In this document: positions 8,486-18,265 of the stretch, in pieces | How the letters are laid out: every line of letters begins with the position of its first letter | Position numbering within the stretch: the first letter of the stretch is position 1 | Origin: Armatimonadetes bacterium Uphvl-Ar2 | GTDB lineage: Bacteria > Armatimonadota > Fimbriimonadia > Fimbriimonadales > Fimbriimonadaceae | Direction: 5' to 3' | DNA: 64,000 nt | NCBI GenBank assembly: GCA_002162095.1 | Contig: CP021424.1 | Coordinates: forward strand, 2,480,001-2,544,000 | Notes under the pieces: generated by a model | What the model was told of the DNA's origin: nothing | Seen by the model: the letters and a program-made list of their open reading frames with translations, nothing else | Databases searched by the model: none | Translations under genes and position numbers: made by a program

Positions 8486-11119
8486 ATGGCACAGAAGCGG
8501 TCGGTGGTGGATACCGATATCAAGCGATTGAACTGGCGCAGTGTGGGTCCGGGCACCATGGGTGGCCGCGTGAGCGAAGTGGTCTTTGCCCCGGGCGAGA
8601 GTAAGGTTTTCTACGTCGGTTTGGCCTCGGGGGGCCTCTTTAGAACCAAGAACCACGGCACGACCATGGAGTCTCTGTTTGACAAGGAAGAAACCACCAG
8701 CGTGGGCAGCATCGCGGTGTGCGATTTGCCTGCCAACTTTGATCACCCGGCCGAGGCCAAAGCCGGCAAGAGCAAGAAGGAACTAAAGGAACTCGGACGT
8801 AACCAGATGATCTGGCTGGGCACGGGCGAAGGCAACGGCCGCAACTCCAGCTCGTGGGGGAACGGGGTTTATCGCTCCACCGACGCCGGGGCGACCTGGC
8901 AGCACATGGGCCTGGCCGATTCGCACGATATTCCGGCCATCGTGGTGGACCCGCGCAATCCGGATGTGTGCTACGTGGCCGCACTGGGTCACCTGTGGGG
9001 GGCCAATGAGGAGCGCGGCCTCTACAAGACCACCGACGGCGGCAAAACCTGGGCGAAGGTGCTGGCGGTGAAGGATCACGGGTGCTGCGATGTGCGGCTG
9101 GACCCCCGCAACCCGGACGTCGTCTTTGCGGCCATGTACTATCGCCGCCGCAAGGCGCACAAGTTTGATAGCGGCAGCACCGAGGGTGGCCTCTTCCGCA
9201 GCCAAGACGGCGGCAAATCTTGGAAGAAGATCAAGGGCGGTCTGCCCGCCCACACCGGTCGCATCGGCATTGACCTCTATGCCGAGAACCCGGACATCAT
9301 GTACGCGGTCATCGAAAGTGGCCAAGGCGGTACCAACAGCATCCGCGACGACCGCAGCAAGTCGGGCGGCCTGTTCCGCAGCGAAGACGGCGGCAACACC
9401 TGGACCCGCATGAGCGTGCGCGCGCCGCGGGCGTTCTACTTCTGTAAGGTGCGCATCCACCCCAAGAACGACCAGAAGATCTACATGCTGGGTTGGGAAG
9501 TGGAAGTCAGCGAGGACGGCGGGCGTACGTTCCGAGGCGGCTTCGGCGACAAGATGCACGTGGACATGCACTCCATCGCCTTCGACCCCAACGATCCGGA
9601 CCACATCGTGGTGGGGAACGACGGCGGCATTTACCAAACCTTTGATGGGGGCGCGAAGTGGCAGTTCCTCAACCAAATTGCCATCGGGCAGTTCTATAAC
9701 ATCGCGCTGGATATGAGTGAGCCGTACCGCATTGCGGGCGGCTTGCAAGACAACGGCTCGTGGGTTGGCCCCAGCAGCACGCTGGTGGAGACGGAGAAGT
9801 ACGAAGACGGCACGCCGCAAACGGGCATCACCAATTCAGATTGGAAGTACGTTTGTTGGGGCGACGGTTTCCACGTGGCGTTCGACCCCGAAGATCCGGA
9901 CGTGATCTACGCCGAATGGCAAGGCGGCAACCTGACCAAGGCCAACCTCAAGACCGGGCGACGCTGGCACCTGCAACCGCAACAGCGAGAAGGGGGAGCG
10001 GCCTATCGGTTCAACTGGAATGCGCCCTTCTTCGTGTCTCCTCACAACCCGAGTGTGCTGTACCTGGGCGGGAACATGGTGTTCCGCCTGAGCGATCGGG
10101 GCGAAACGTGGGAGCGCATCAGTGGCGACCTGACCACCAACGACGTGGACAAGATCACGACCGAAGGTTCCGCGGCCGAAACCTTCTGCACCGTGACCTC
10201 GCTGGTCGAGTCTCCGCTTACCGAAGGTCTGCTGTGGGCGGGCACCGACGACGGCCGCGTGCATGTGTGCGTGGATGGCGAATGGAAGGATGTAACGCCG
10301 AAGGGCAACGACTGGTATGTCAGCCGGATTGACGCTTCGGCGCACGGGGCGGGCCGCGCCACGATGAGCCTGGACGGCCACCGAGACGACCAGTACGACC
10401 CGCGCATTTTGCAAACCACCGACTTTGGCAAGACCTGGAACGACATCACGGGCGACCTGCCGAAGCACCGCAGCGTGAAGGTGGTGCGCGAGGACCCCAA
10501 GAACCCGAACGTGATCTATTGCGGGACGGAGAACGGGGTGTTTGTGACCCTCAACGGGGGCAAGGCGTGGCTACGCCTGAACGGCAAGAACCTGCCGCAC
10601 TGCCCGGTGGATGACATCCAGATTCACCCGCGCGAGCATGACGTGGTGCTGGGCACCCACGGCCGGAGCATCTGGATTCTGGACGACGCCCGCTTCCTCT
10701 CCGAAAGCACCGAAGCCGTGCTGGGCGAGGCGCTCCATGTGTTCACACCCCGAAACTGCCGCCCGATTGAGCGGTTGTTCTTGCAAGGGCTGTGGGCGGA
10801 TGACGAATTCCGGGGGACGAACCCGCCGAAGTTCGCGCCCATCACGTACTGGTTGAAGGAAGCCGCCACGGAAGAAGTGAGCGTGACCGTGACCGACGAA
10901 AAGGGGCGGGAAATCGCCAGCATGTCGGGGACGGGATTTGCCGGTTACAACCGCGTGGTGTGGGATGCTCAGCCCAAAGAGATCTACCGCCTGCCCGATG
11001 CTGGCCAAGAACCGTGGTGGACGTATTTTGTGGCGCCGGGGACCTACAAGATCCAGGTCAAATGCGGAAAGTTGAAGTCAGAGACTTCGCTGGAAGTGCT
11101 GCCCGTGCTGAATTGTTAA
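8486..11119 (+). CDS. BNR/VPS10-type sialidase-fold beta-propeller protein
   Basis: 877 residues built of repeated propeller blades with Asp-box/BNR motifs such as STDAGATW, TTDGGKTW, SQDGGKSW, SEDGGNTW and TDFGKTW. The opening WRSVGPGTMGGRV is typical of the VPS10/sortilin-like glycosyl hydrolase group found with many environmental bacteria. The C-terminal 150 residues form a separate beta domain. ATG at 8486 is preferred over 8477 because AGG stands nine bases before it and abuts 8477. No signal peptide is visible at either start, unusual for this group. It is divergent from the PA14/DUF1080 gene. Enzyme activity is unproven; it may be a binding or scaffold protein. Confidence 0.8.
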   Translation: MAQKRSVVDTDIKRLNWRSVGPGTMGGRVSEVVFAPGESKVFYVGLASGGLFRTKNHGTTMESLFDKEETTSVGSIAVCDLPANFDHPAEAKAGKSKKELKELGRNQMIWLGTGEGNGRNSSSWGNGVYRSTDAGATWQHMGLADSHDIPAIVVDPRNPDVCYVAALGHLWGANEERGLYKTTDGGKTWAKVLAVKDHGCCDVRLDPRNPDVVFAAMYYRRRKAHKFDSGSTEGGLFRSQDGGKSWKKIKGGLPAHTGRIGIDLYAENPDIMYAVIESGQGGTNSIRDDRSKSGGLFRSEDGGNTWTRMSVRAPRAFYFCKVRIHPKNDQKIYMLGWEVEVSEDGGRTFRGGFGDKMHVDMHSIAFDPNDPDHIVVGNDGGIYQTFDGGAKWQFLNQIAIGQFYNIALDMSEPYRIAGGLQDNGSWVGPSSTLVETEKYEDGTPQTGITNSDWKYVCWGDGFHVAFDPEDPDVIYAEWQGGNLTKANLKTGRRWHLQPQQREGGAAYRFNWNAPFFVSPHNPSVLYLGGNMVFRLSDRGETWERISGDLTTNDVDKITTEGSAAETFCTVTSLVESPLTEGLLWAGTDDGRVHVCVDGEWKDVTPKGNDWYVSRIDASAHGAGRATMSLDGHRDDQYDPRILQTTDFGKTWNDITGDLPKHRSVKVVREDPKNPNVIYCGTENGVFVTLNGGKAWLRLNGKNLPHCPVDDIQIHPREHDVVLGTHGRSIWILDDARFLSESTEAVLGEALHVFTPRNCRPIERLFLQGLWADDEFRGTNPPKFAPITYWLKEAATEEVSVTVTDEKGREIASMSGTGFAGYNRVVWDAQPKEIYRLPDAGQEPWWTYFVAPGTYKIQVKCGKLKSETSLEVLPVLNC

Positions 11120-11146
11120 GAAAAATTCCCCACTTCGGCATCGTTT

Positions 11147-11180
11147 GGGCCTTTCCTTGCGTCTGTTAAAGGATAGGCCC
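11147..11180 (+). promoter_or_regulatory. Hairpin sequestering the phoU ribosome binding site
   Basis: GGGCCTTTCCTT (11147-11158) pairs with AAGGATAGGCCC (11169-11180), eleven pairs with one T-T mismatch and a ten-base loop. The 3' arm contains AAGGA, the only good Shine-Dalgarno sequence before the phoU ATG at 11183. No T-run follows, so it is not a normal terminator. A role in translational control is inferred. Confidence 0.6.
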
Positions 11181-11182
11181 CC

Positions 11183-11878
11183 ATGACTCGCCGCGAATTT
11201 GACGAACAGATTGATGAAATCCGTGCCTTAGTGCTGCGGATGGCGGACTGTGTCGTCGAAATGCTGGAGCTGGGTGTGCGGTGCGCCATGGAAGGGGAAG
11301 AAAGCCTCTACCAACGCGTGAAGTCGCTGGACGACGTGATTGACGAGAGCGAGAAGCTCGCGGTCGGCATTGCCGTGGACTGCTTGCTGAAGCAAGCGCC
11401 AGTGGCCAACGACCTTCGTTTGCTAACGAGCACTCTGAGCATCATCGGGGAGTTAGAAAAGGCTGGGGACGACGCCGAGAAGATGGCGAGCCGCGCCCGG
11501 CGGCTTTCCGGGCAGTTCCCGGATGAGCTCAAGTCGGCCTTATACGATCTACAAGCCGAGGCGGCCAAGGTGATTCGGTCGGCCACCGCGCTCTACCTCA
11601 AGTACGACGAGGAAGTAGCGAGCGAGGCTTTGCTGATGGACGACACGGTAGATGCTTCATATAAGGCCGCGCGCCGTCGCTTTATGGAACTCATCGTCGA
11701 GCGGCCGGAATCTGTGCGCGACCTTTTGCGTGGGATCAACACGTTCCACGCCATTGAGCACGCCGCCGACCGAGGGGTCGAGATTGTGAAGCGTCTTCGC
11801 CTGCACCACAACAACTTTGAAGATCGTATGAAGCCCGAGGAGCCGGTAGAAAGCGGCCCGACGGAAGCCACCCCTTAA
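11183..11878 (+). CDS. phoU: PhoU-family phosphate/transport regulator
   Basis: 231 residues, all helical, with two PhoU repeats (about 10-100 and 115-205). They contain conserved acidic/basic motifs including LDDVIDESEKLAVG, ANDLRLLTSTLSIIGELEKAGDDAEKMA and INTFHAIEHAADRGVEI. PhoU is a cytosolic metal-binding protein that links the PstSCAB phosphate transporter to the PhoR kinase, or dampens other transport. No pst genes or response regulator are adjacent; a PhoR-like kinase lies 35 kb away. Its ribosome binding site is inside a strong hairpin directly upstream. Confidence 0.88.
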   Translation: MTRREFDEQIDEIRALVLRMADCVVEMLELGVRCAMEGEESLYQRVKSLDDVIDESEKLAVGIAVDCLLKQAPVANDLRLLTSTLSIIGELEKAGDDAEKMASRARRLSGQFPDELKSALYDLQAEAAKVIRSATALYLKYDEEVASEALLMDDTVDASYKAARRRFMELIVERPESVRDLLRGINTFHAIEHAADRGVEIVKRLRLHHNNFEDRMKPEEPVESGPTEATP

Positions 11879-11983
11879 TCCAGTTTTTATTGGATTTCGG
11901 AACGGGATTCCGGGCCTGGGCGTCAAGAATCCTGTTAGAACTACCGATAGAACCACTGGAAGCATTGGCTTTCGTGAAGGACT

Positions 11984-14900
11984 ATGTCAAACCAAGGCTC
12001 TCACCCGACCGACAAGACCGATTTGAGCTCGAATGTGCCGAACTCAGATTGGGCCAAGTACGGCAAAGTCAGCCAAGAGTGGATGCTAGCCAAGAGCCCG
12101 GAAGAATTGAAGGAAGCAGCATTCCGGTGGAGCTTGAGCGCGGATGCGCATGTGCGAACCCTGGGCCGATCCCTTTTGAGCGCCATTGAAGCCGAAGGCG
12201 GGGAAGCTCAGCGACAGATTCGAGATTGCTTGCCTTGGACCGTGGCCCTGAGTCACCGCTTGGTGCCCGTGAGTCTCCACGAGCCGTTTGTGGTGGTGCT
12301 GCACGCCGGTGAGGTGACCGTGGAGGCGCTGAACCTGGTGATGGCCTATGCCAAGCGCCCGGTGCAATGGGTGCATGGCACCGACGCTGAGGTGGCCCGC
12401 GAGCTTCTGAGCTGCTACGGCAGCGAGATCCCGACTTCCTTACTTGAACGTTTTGTGAACGACCCGGCCGTGGCCTGGTCGGGGAACCCGAATCCGGTGC
12501 TCATGGTGCCGGAGGCGGCATCAGCCCCTGTGGCCGATGAGCCGGAGATTGAAGAGGTCTTCGAAGAAGCTCCTGAAGCTGAAAATGAGTCGAATTGGTC
12601 CGGTTTGCCGGATGGAGATGACCTCGATGCCCCGGCGACAGTTGCTGCGACCGAGTTTCCGGTCGAAGTTCTTCGCGACCTGCGGGCCGTGCCGATGGGT
12701 GAAGACGAATCGGGCATTGAATTCCTGGTGGCGAGCCCCGCCGAAAATGAGACTCTTCGGGCCTTGAGCGAACTCAGCCAAGGGGCGGCGCGGTTCCGGA
12801 TTGCCGATTTTGAAGAGGTGGCCGCGGCCTGGACGGCCCGCTACGGCGATGAACTTTCGCCGCTCTTCCTCGCCCCGAATCAAGTGACCTCTGCGGAGGC
12901 TTTTGGCGATGAAGTGACCGAGGCACCGATCGTTGCCGAGGAAATCTTGGTCATCGAAGAGTCCTTCATTGAAGAGATCACAATTGAAGAAGTCGCCGAA
13001 AGTGAATCTGTAGAGACCGAAATTGCCGAGAATCTGACCCCCTGGCAGATCGCCGAATCGCGAACACCGGAAGATGGCCTCGACTCGGTTGAATTGGAAG
13101 CCTTGGTATCGCAATACGAAGTTTCCACGGTTGTCGAAGAAGAAACGGCCCCGGTGATTGCGGTCAGCGAAGATGATGCCGAAGCCGATTGGGACAGCCT
13201 GCTGGCCGAAGCGGAAGAGGAAAGCCTTACCGCTGAAGAAGAAAATTCCGTGCCGGAGGTCACTTTTGACCCCTTGGCGTGGGCCAAGTGTGTTGAGAAG
13301 GCCGAAGTGCCGCCCACTGCTGAACCGGAGGTCGAAGCTCCGGCAGCAGAAATCGCTGAGGAAGTGCCTGCGGTGGCCGAGGTCGCCAGTTTTGAACCGG
13401 TTGAACCTCATGTCGATGCCGTGAATCTGGTGCCGGCGAGCCTGGCGTGGTTTGCCCGGGCCTGCCCGATGGAACTGCGGGGCGAAGAACTTGTTTGCTG
13501 GGCAATGGAGCCCTTTGATGAGTCTCTGCTGACCGCGATTGAACGGCGGGCCGAGCGACGACTGATCGTAGAACCGCGCCCGCAGGAAGAGGTTTTGGCT
13601 GCCCTCCAGGCCGCCTATCCGACAGATTTCGCTGGCGTTGCCGCTCCGGTGGCAGAAGTAGCCGCGGCTCCCGTGGCTGCCCCCGTGATTGAGACCGCTG
13701 AACCTGACCTGGCGGCAGATTTGAGTGCGGAAGTCGAGTCCGCGTTGGCCGAGCCCGTGGAGACCAGTGACTGGGATCAACCGGCTGCCATTGCCGAACC
13801 GGAAGCTGACGTCGCCGACGAATGGGCGACCGACGAAGACGCAGCGCCCGAGGCCGAATGGGAAGCCGCCGAAGATAGCCGCGAGTGCATCCCGATGCCC
13901 CCGCCGCTGTCGCTGGATGACTTCAAAGTCGCGCTGAAGGACCAGGTGGAAATCGCGCCGGTCGCAGCGACCCCCGAGGAAACGTCGGCACCGACGCCGG
14001 AACCCAAACCGACGCCAACTCAGAATACGGGTAGCCCCGCTTTGGATGACTTGCTGGCTCGGATTGGCATCGCCCGGGGCGATGTGAGTGCCCCGCCGGT
14101 CGCCGCTCCGGTAGTTGATCCGGTGGCCGAAGCTTTTGCCCAAGTGACAGAGCTTGAGCCGGAGGCAGAAAGCGAGGTGGCCGAGGTCGCGATTCCTGAG
14201 CCCTCCGTAGTTCCGGAACCGCCGCAGGCCGAAGACTTCGCTACCCCGGTTGAAGAAACTCCCGCGCTGACGCCGGCTGAAGCTGAAGTCGTTTCGTTCG
14301 ATAGTGCTCCCGTTGCGCCTCCGGCGGAGAAAACGGAAGATGGGTTCACGCTCAGTGCGACGGGAGAAGCCCGCGCGGCGTGGCTGGAGTTCATGAGCGG
14401 CGAGAATCAGCCGACGGCACAGCCGCGTAGCGACACGACGCCGATCATGATCGAGCAGATGCTGGACCGGATGAATCGAGAAATCGAGGTCGAGCGAGCC
14501 GCCGCGAGGGCGATTCCTTCGGCGGACTTTAAGGAAGAGGATGACGATGGCCGCGCCAGTAGCGACGCCGGCTTCTTGACTGAGGAAGAAGCGGAAGAGA
14601 GTCGCATTGCCCTGGAGCATGCGTCCGCGATTCAGCGCCTGATGGGCCAATCTCTGGTGCCCAAGCCCGAAATCCTCGCTCGATTCAGCCGTGACACGGC
14701 AATCCGACTGCGAACCCTGCCGGTGACGATTGAAGGGGGCACCCTGCATGTAATGGGGGCGTCCGCGCTGAGCGAAGAGTCGGTGCAGATGCTCTCGGAT
14801 GAGTCTGGTTTGCCGATCCAGCTTCACCTCGCCCCGGCGGATCACCTCCAGCGCATGCTGGACAAGGCGTATCCGGACCCGGATCGCGATCTGGAGCAGC

Positions 14901-14992
14901 ACACGAAGGTGGCCGAGCTGCGCCGCCAGCAAGAAATGGACGATAAGGGCTGGCTGAGCAAGCTGATGAACCGCGTCAATCGCGGTGCCTAA
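11984..14992 (+). CDS. Acidic protein with four degenerate MshEN/GspE-N-like modules
   Basis: 1002 residues, very rich in Glu, Ala, Pro and Val, with no signal peptide or membrane helix. Four segments of 60-80 residues follow the MshEN pattern (hydrophobic-P start, L-x-V-x strand, helix, strand, helix ending in YG/YP): about 86-146, 226-300, 480-547 (LVPASLAWFARACPMELRGE) and 885-965 (LVPKPEILARFSRDTAIRL). Long acidic linkers join them. MshEN domains normally precede the ATPase of type II secretion/type IV pilus motors and may bind c-di-GMP, but there is no ATPase here. A role in pilus or secretion regulation is inferred. ATG at 11984 is used. Confidence 0.7.
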   Translation: MSNQGSHPTDKTDLSSNVPNSDWAKYGKVSQEWMLAKSPEELKEAAFRWSLSADAHVRTLGRSLLSAIEAEGGEAQRQIRDCLPWTVALSHRLVPVSLHEPFVVVLHAGEVTVEALNLVMAYAKRPVQWVHGTDAEVARELLSCYGSEIPTSLLERFVNDPAVAWSGNPNPVLMVPEAASAPVADEPEIEEVFEEAPEAENESNWSGLPDGDDLDAPATVAATEFPVEVLRDLRAVPMGEDESGIEFLVASPAENETLRALSELSQGAARFRIADFEEVAAAWTARYGDELSPLFLAPNQVTSAEAFGDEVTEAPIVAEEILVIEESFIEEITIEEVAESESVETEIAENLTPWQIAESRTPEDGLDSVELEALVSQYEVSTVVEEETAPVIAVSEDDAEADWDSLLAEAEEESLTAEEENSVPEVTFDPLAWAKCVEKAEVPPTAEPEVEAPAAEIAEEVPAVAEVASFEPVEPHVDAVNLVPASLAWFARACPMELRGEELVCWAMEPFDESLLTAIERRAERRLIVEPRPQEEVLAALQAAYPTDFAGVAAPVAEVAAAPVAAPVIETAEPDLAADLSAEVESALAEPVETSDWDQPAAIAEPEADVADEWATDEDAAPEAEWEAAEDSRECIPMPPPLSLDDFKVALKDQVEIAPVAATPEETSAPTPEPKPTPTQNTGSPALDDLLARIGIARGDVSAPPVAAPVVDPVAEAFAQVTELEPEAESEVAEVAIPEPSVVPEPPQAEDFATPVEETPALTPAEAEVVSFDSAPVAPPAEKTEDGFTLSATGEARAAWLEFMSGENQPTAQPRSDTTPIMIEQMLDRMNREIEVERAAARAIPSADFKEEDDDGRASSDAGFLTEEEAEESRIALEHASAIQRLMGQSLVPKPEILARFSRDTAIRLRTLPVTIEGGTLHVMGASALSEESVQMLSDESGLPIQLHLAPADHLQRMLDKAYPDPDRDLEQHTKVAELRRQQEMDDKGWLSKLMNRVNRGA

Positions 14993-15010
14993 GTTGCCTG
15001 TAGCAAAAAG

Positions 15011-15048
15011 AATCCCTCTCAACCTCATTGGAGGCGGAGAGGGATTTT
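15011..15048. terminator. Bidirectional terminator between MshEN-like gene and mutL-like gene
   Basis: AATCCCTCTC (15011-15020) pairs perfectly with GAGAGGGATT (15037-15046), and CCTC/GAGG in the loop can extend it. It is flanked by A-rich sequence on the left and TTTT on the right, so it can stop both convergent genes. Confidence 0.8.
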
Positions 15049-15070
15049 GTGTTCCGGCTACGGACTGAAG

Positions 15071-16912
15071 TTACGGGAGGGGAAGGCCCATGGCTTCCAG
15101 CCACTCGCGGTTCTTGCCGACTCGCTCCTTCACATCCGGGCTGAGGTTGAGCGGGCGACCTCGGGCATCAATGATGATGCCGACGGTGCCACCCTCGAAC
15201 TTCTGCGTGACCGCCTTGCCCTTGCCCGCGCCAATGTCGAGGCCGCGCGAGGGAGTTACTGTGAGTTCGCGGAACTCGCCGCGACCGGCCGGGATGACCT
15301 TGATTTCGCCCACCTTCACCGATTCGCTCACGCCATCGCCGGAAACCGTGATGGCGACTTCGCCCGGCTTGGCTTGGCCCACCGGCGCAATGCAGTGGCC
15401 GCACTTGACGATACAGTCGTATTCAAACACCTGCCGCGCAGCATCAAAGAAGTGCTCGCTCAGCACGCCGAGGTGCGGCATCATAAAGATGCTGTCCACG
15501 GTGAGCATGGTGATGCCCTCCGGTTCGTAGGCGTCCATCATCATGAGCGCAGATTGTGCGCGCTTGGGCGCGTGGCTCAGCACCCCGCCGGACCCGATGA
15601 TCATGTCGAGGTCCATCATCTTGATGAGGGTTTCACCGCCGCCGGCCTGCTCAAAGATCTGGCCCACGTCGCGCTGTTGCTGCGTCCCCTTGAGGCTACG
15701 AGCGAGCGACTTGTGGTGGTAGAAGGCCAAGCGCAGGGCTTCGCGGCTTACCGCTTGCTCAATGAGCAGGTCTTCGTAAGTCTGCGGGATGGTCGTCGGG
15801 CGGATCATCTTGTTGCGCAGTCGGTTGCGCATTTCGAACGGATCCATCTCAAACGGCAGCCAACGCCCGATGTTGTCCGTGCCGGATTCCTTCAGCACGT
15901 TACAAATCGAATAGCTCATGCCCAGGTTGGCCGAAACCGTGCGGTTATAGGTGCCGCCAAACACCGAGAACACGTCGGTGGTCGCCCCGCCGATGTCCAC
16001 GCCCAGGATGTTGATGCCTTCCTGGTCGGCGTAGTTCTTCATCAGTTTGCCCACCGCGTTGGGGGTGGCCATGACTTCTTCGCTGGCCCATTCCAGGAGC
16101 TTGTTGTAGCCCGGGGCCTGCTGCATCACGTGCTCCAAGAAGAGCTCGTGGATTTCGTCGCGGGCCGGGTCGAGGTTTTCATTTTCCAGGGAAGGACGGA
16201 GGTTGTCCACTTCCTTCAGGGACACGCCTCCACCAAGGACCTCCTTCACCGCGCCGCGCGCTTCCACGTTGCCGGCGAAAATGACCGGGAGTTTCATGTC
16301 ACCAAAGCGGGGCTTGGGGTCGGCGCGGCGGATGACTTCAGCCATGTCGGCGAGGTGAGAGACAGTTCCCCCGTCGGTACCACCGGACATCAGGATGATG
16401 TCGGGGCGAAGTTGGCGGAGCCGTTCCACCTTCTCAAAATCTTTGCGGCCGTCGTCCACGGCCAAGGTGTCCATCAGGATGGCCCCGGCGCCCAGAGCGG
16501 CCCGCTCGGCGCTTTCTGCGCTCATGGATTTCACCACGCCCGCCACCATCATCTGCAGACCGCCGCCGGCGCTGGAGGTGGAAACATAGAGGTCAGCCCC
16601 TTCAAACGGCGTGCTCCGGGTCATGTCACTTTGTCCGTTCTTGAGCAAGCGCCACACGCGCCCATCCTTGATCAAAGAGCGTCGACCGACTTCGTAGCCC
16701 TCAGGCATCACTTCACCGGTGATTTCCTCCAGCTCGGTCATGGCGTTCAACACGCCAACCGTCACGTCCTCAAACGGCTTCTCCACCGTGGTGGGGGCTT
16801 CGCCGCGGGCCACCAAGCGGTATTGGCCTTCGGAGTTGCGTTCGATGAGAATGGCTTTGGTCGTTGTCGAGCCGCAGTCAGTTGCCACGATGCGCTCGAT
16901 GTTTCCGGACAT
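15071..16912 (-). CDS. MutL/GlmL-type ASKHA ATPase (glutamate mutase accessory-like)
   Basis: 613 residues. ASKHA-fold phosphate motifs are VATDCGSTTTKAI near the N-terminus and ILGVDIGGATTDVFS near residue 300. The protein matches the GlmL/MutL group that accompanies B12-dependent glutamate mutase, where it is thought to act as a reactivation chaperone. Conserved STSSAGGGLQMMVAG and MSGGTDGGT also fit. No mutase subunit is in the window, so the partner is unknown. The frame is open to 17089, but MSGNIERIV at 16912 gives a normal start and leaves room for the divergent promoter. The group call is firm, the function is inferred. Confidence 0.78.
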   Translation of the reverse strand: MSGNIERIVATDCGSTTTKAILIERNSEGQYRLVARGEAPTTVEKPFEDVTVGVLNAMTELEEITGEVMPEGYEVGRRSLIKDGRVWRLLKNGQSDMTRSTPFEGADLYVSTSSAGGGLQMMVAGVVKSMSAESAERAALGAGAILMDTLAVDDGRKDFEKVERLRQLRPDIILMSGGTDGGTVSHLADMAEVIRRADPKPRFGDMKLPVIFAGNVEARGAVKEVLGGGVSLKEVDNLRPSLENENLDPARDEIHELFLEHVMQQAPGYNKLLEWASEEVMATPNAVGKLMKNYADQEGINILGVDIGGATTDVFSVFGGTYNRTVSANLGMSYSICNVLKESGTDNIGRWLPFEMDPFEMRNRLRNKMIRPTTIPQTYEDLLIEQAVSREALRLAFYHHKSLARSLKGTQQQRDVGQIFEQAGGGETLIKMMDLDMIIGSGGVLSHAPKRAQSALMMMDAYEPEGITMLTVDSIFMMPHLGVLSEHFFDAARQVFEYDCIVKCGHCIAPVGQAKPGEVAITVSGDGVSESVKVGEIKVIPAGRGEFRELTVTPSRGLDIGAGKGKAVTQKFEGGTVGIIIDARGRPLNLSPDVKERVGKNREWLEAMGLPLP

Positions 16913-17002
16913 GGGCGCATTATGAACGGAAAGAGGCCTCTCTTGCCTTACCTGCGGGCAAAGATTTGCGCGAACCTGCGGTTTGTTTCGCCGAACCTGG
17001 GG

Positions 17003-17055
17003 GTATCCGCTCCGTAACGAATCGGATACGAGCCTGAGGCCAGGTTGGATATAAT
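17003..17055 (+). promoter_or_regulatory. Candidate promoter with overlapping 7-base inverted repeat before the ABC ATPase gene
   Basis: TATAAT stands at 17050-17055, 49 bases before the start. No good -35 is present at the expected place. GTATCCG (17003-17009) and CGGATAC (17023-17029) form a perfect inverted repeat with a 13-base spacer that overlaps the expected -35, a place suited to an operator. The direct repeat CGAACCTG also occurs twice just upstream (16971 and 16992). Confidence 0.4.
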
Positions 17056-17103
17056 GCGGCACAAGCACGCGCAACGGTGGGTGTGCCACTTGGGTGATTC
17101 ACA

Positions 17104-18240
<1,137 letters not shown>

Positions 18241-18265
18241 GTACCCGCAGAAAAACGTACGATCT

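Noticed and set aside
11877-11896. AATCCA/TGGATT hairpin after phoU as a terminator
   Set aside because: Six pairs only, and the T-run is in the loop instead of after the stem.
12521-15028. 835-codon open frame on the minus strand opposite the MshEN-like gene
   Set aside because: It is the mirror of a GC-rich acidic gene; the translation is Arg/His/Gly-rich with no domain, and the plus-strand reading has clear modules.
15047-17017. 656-codon open frame on the plus strand
   Set aside because: Antisense to the MutL/GlmL-type gene, which has strong ASKHA motifs.
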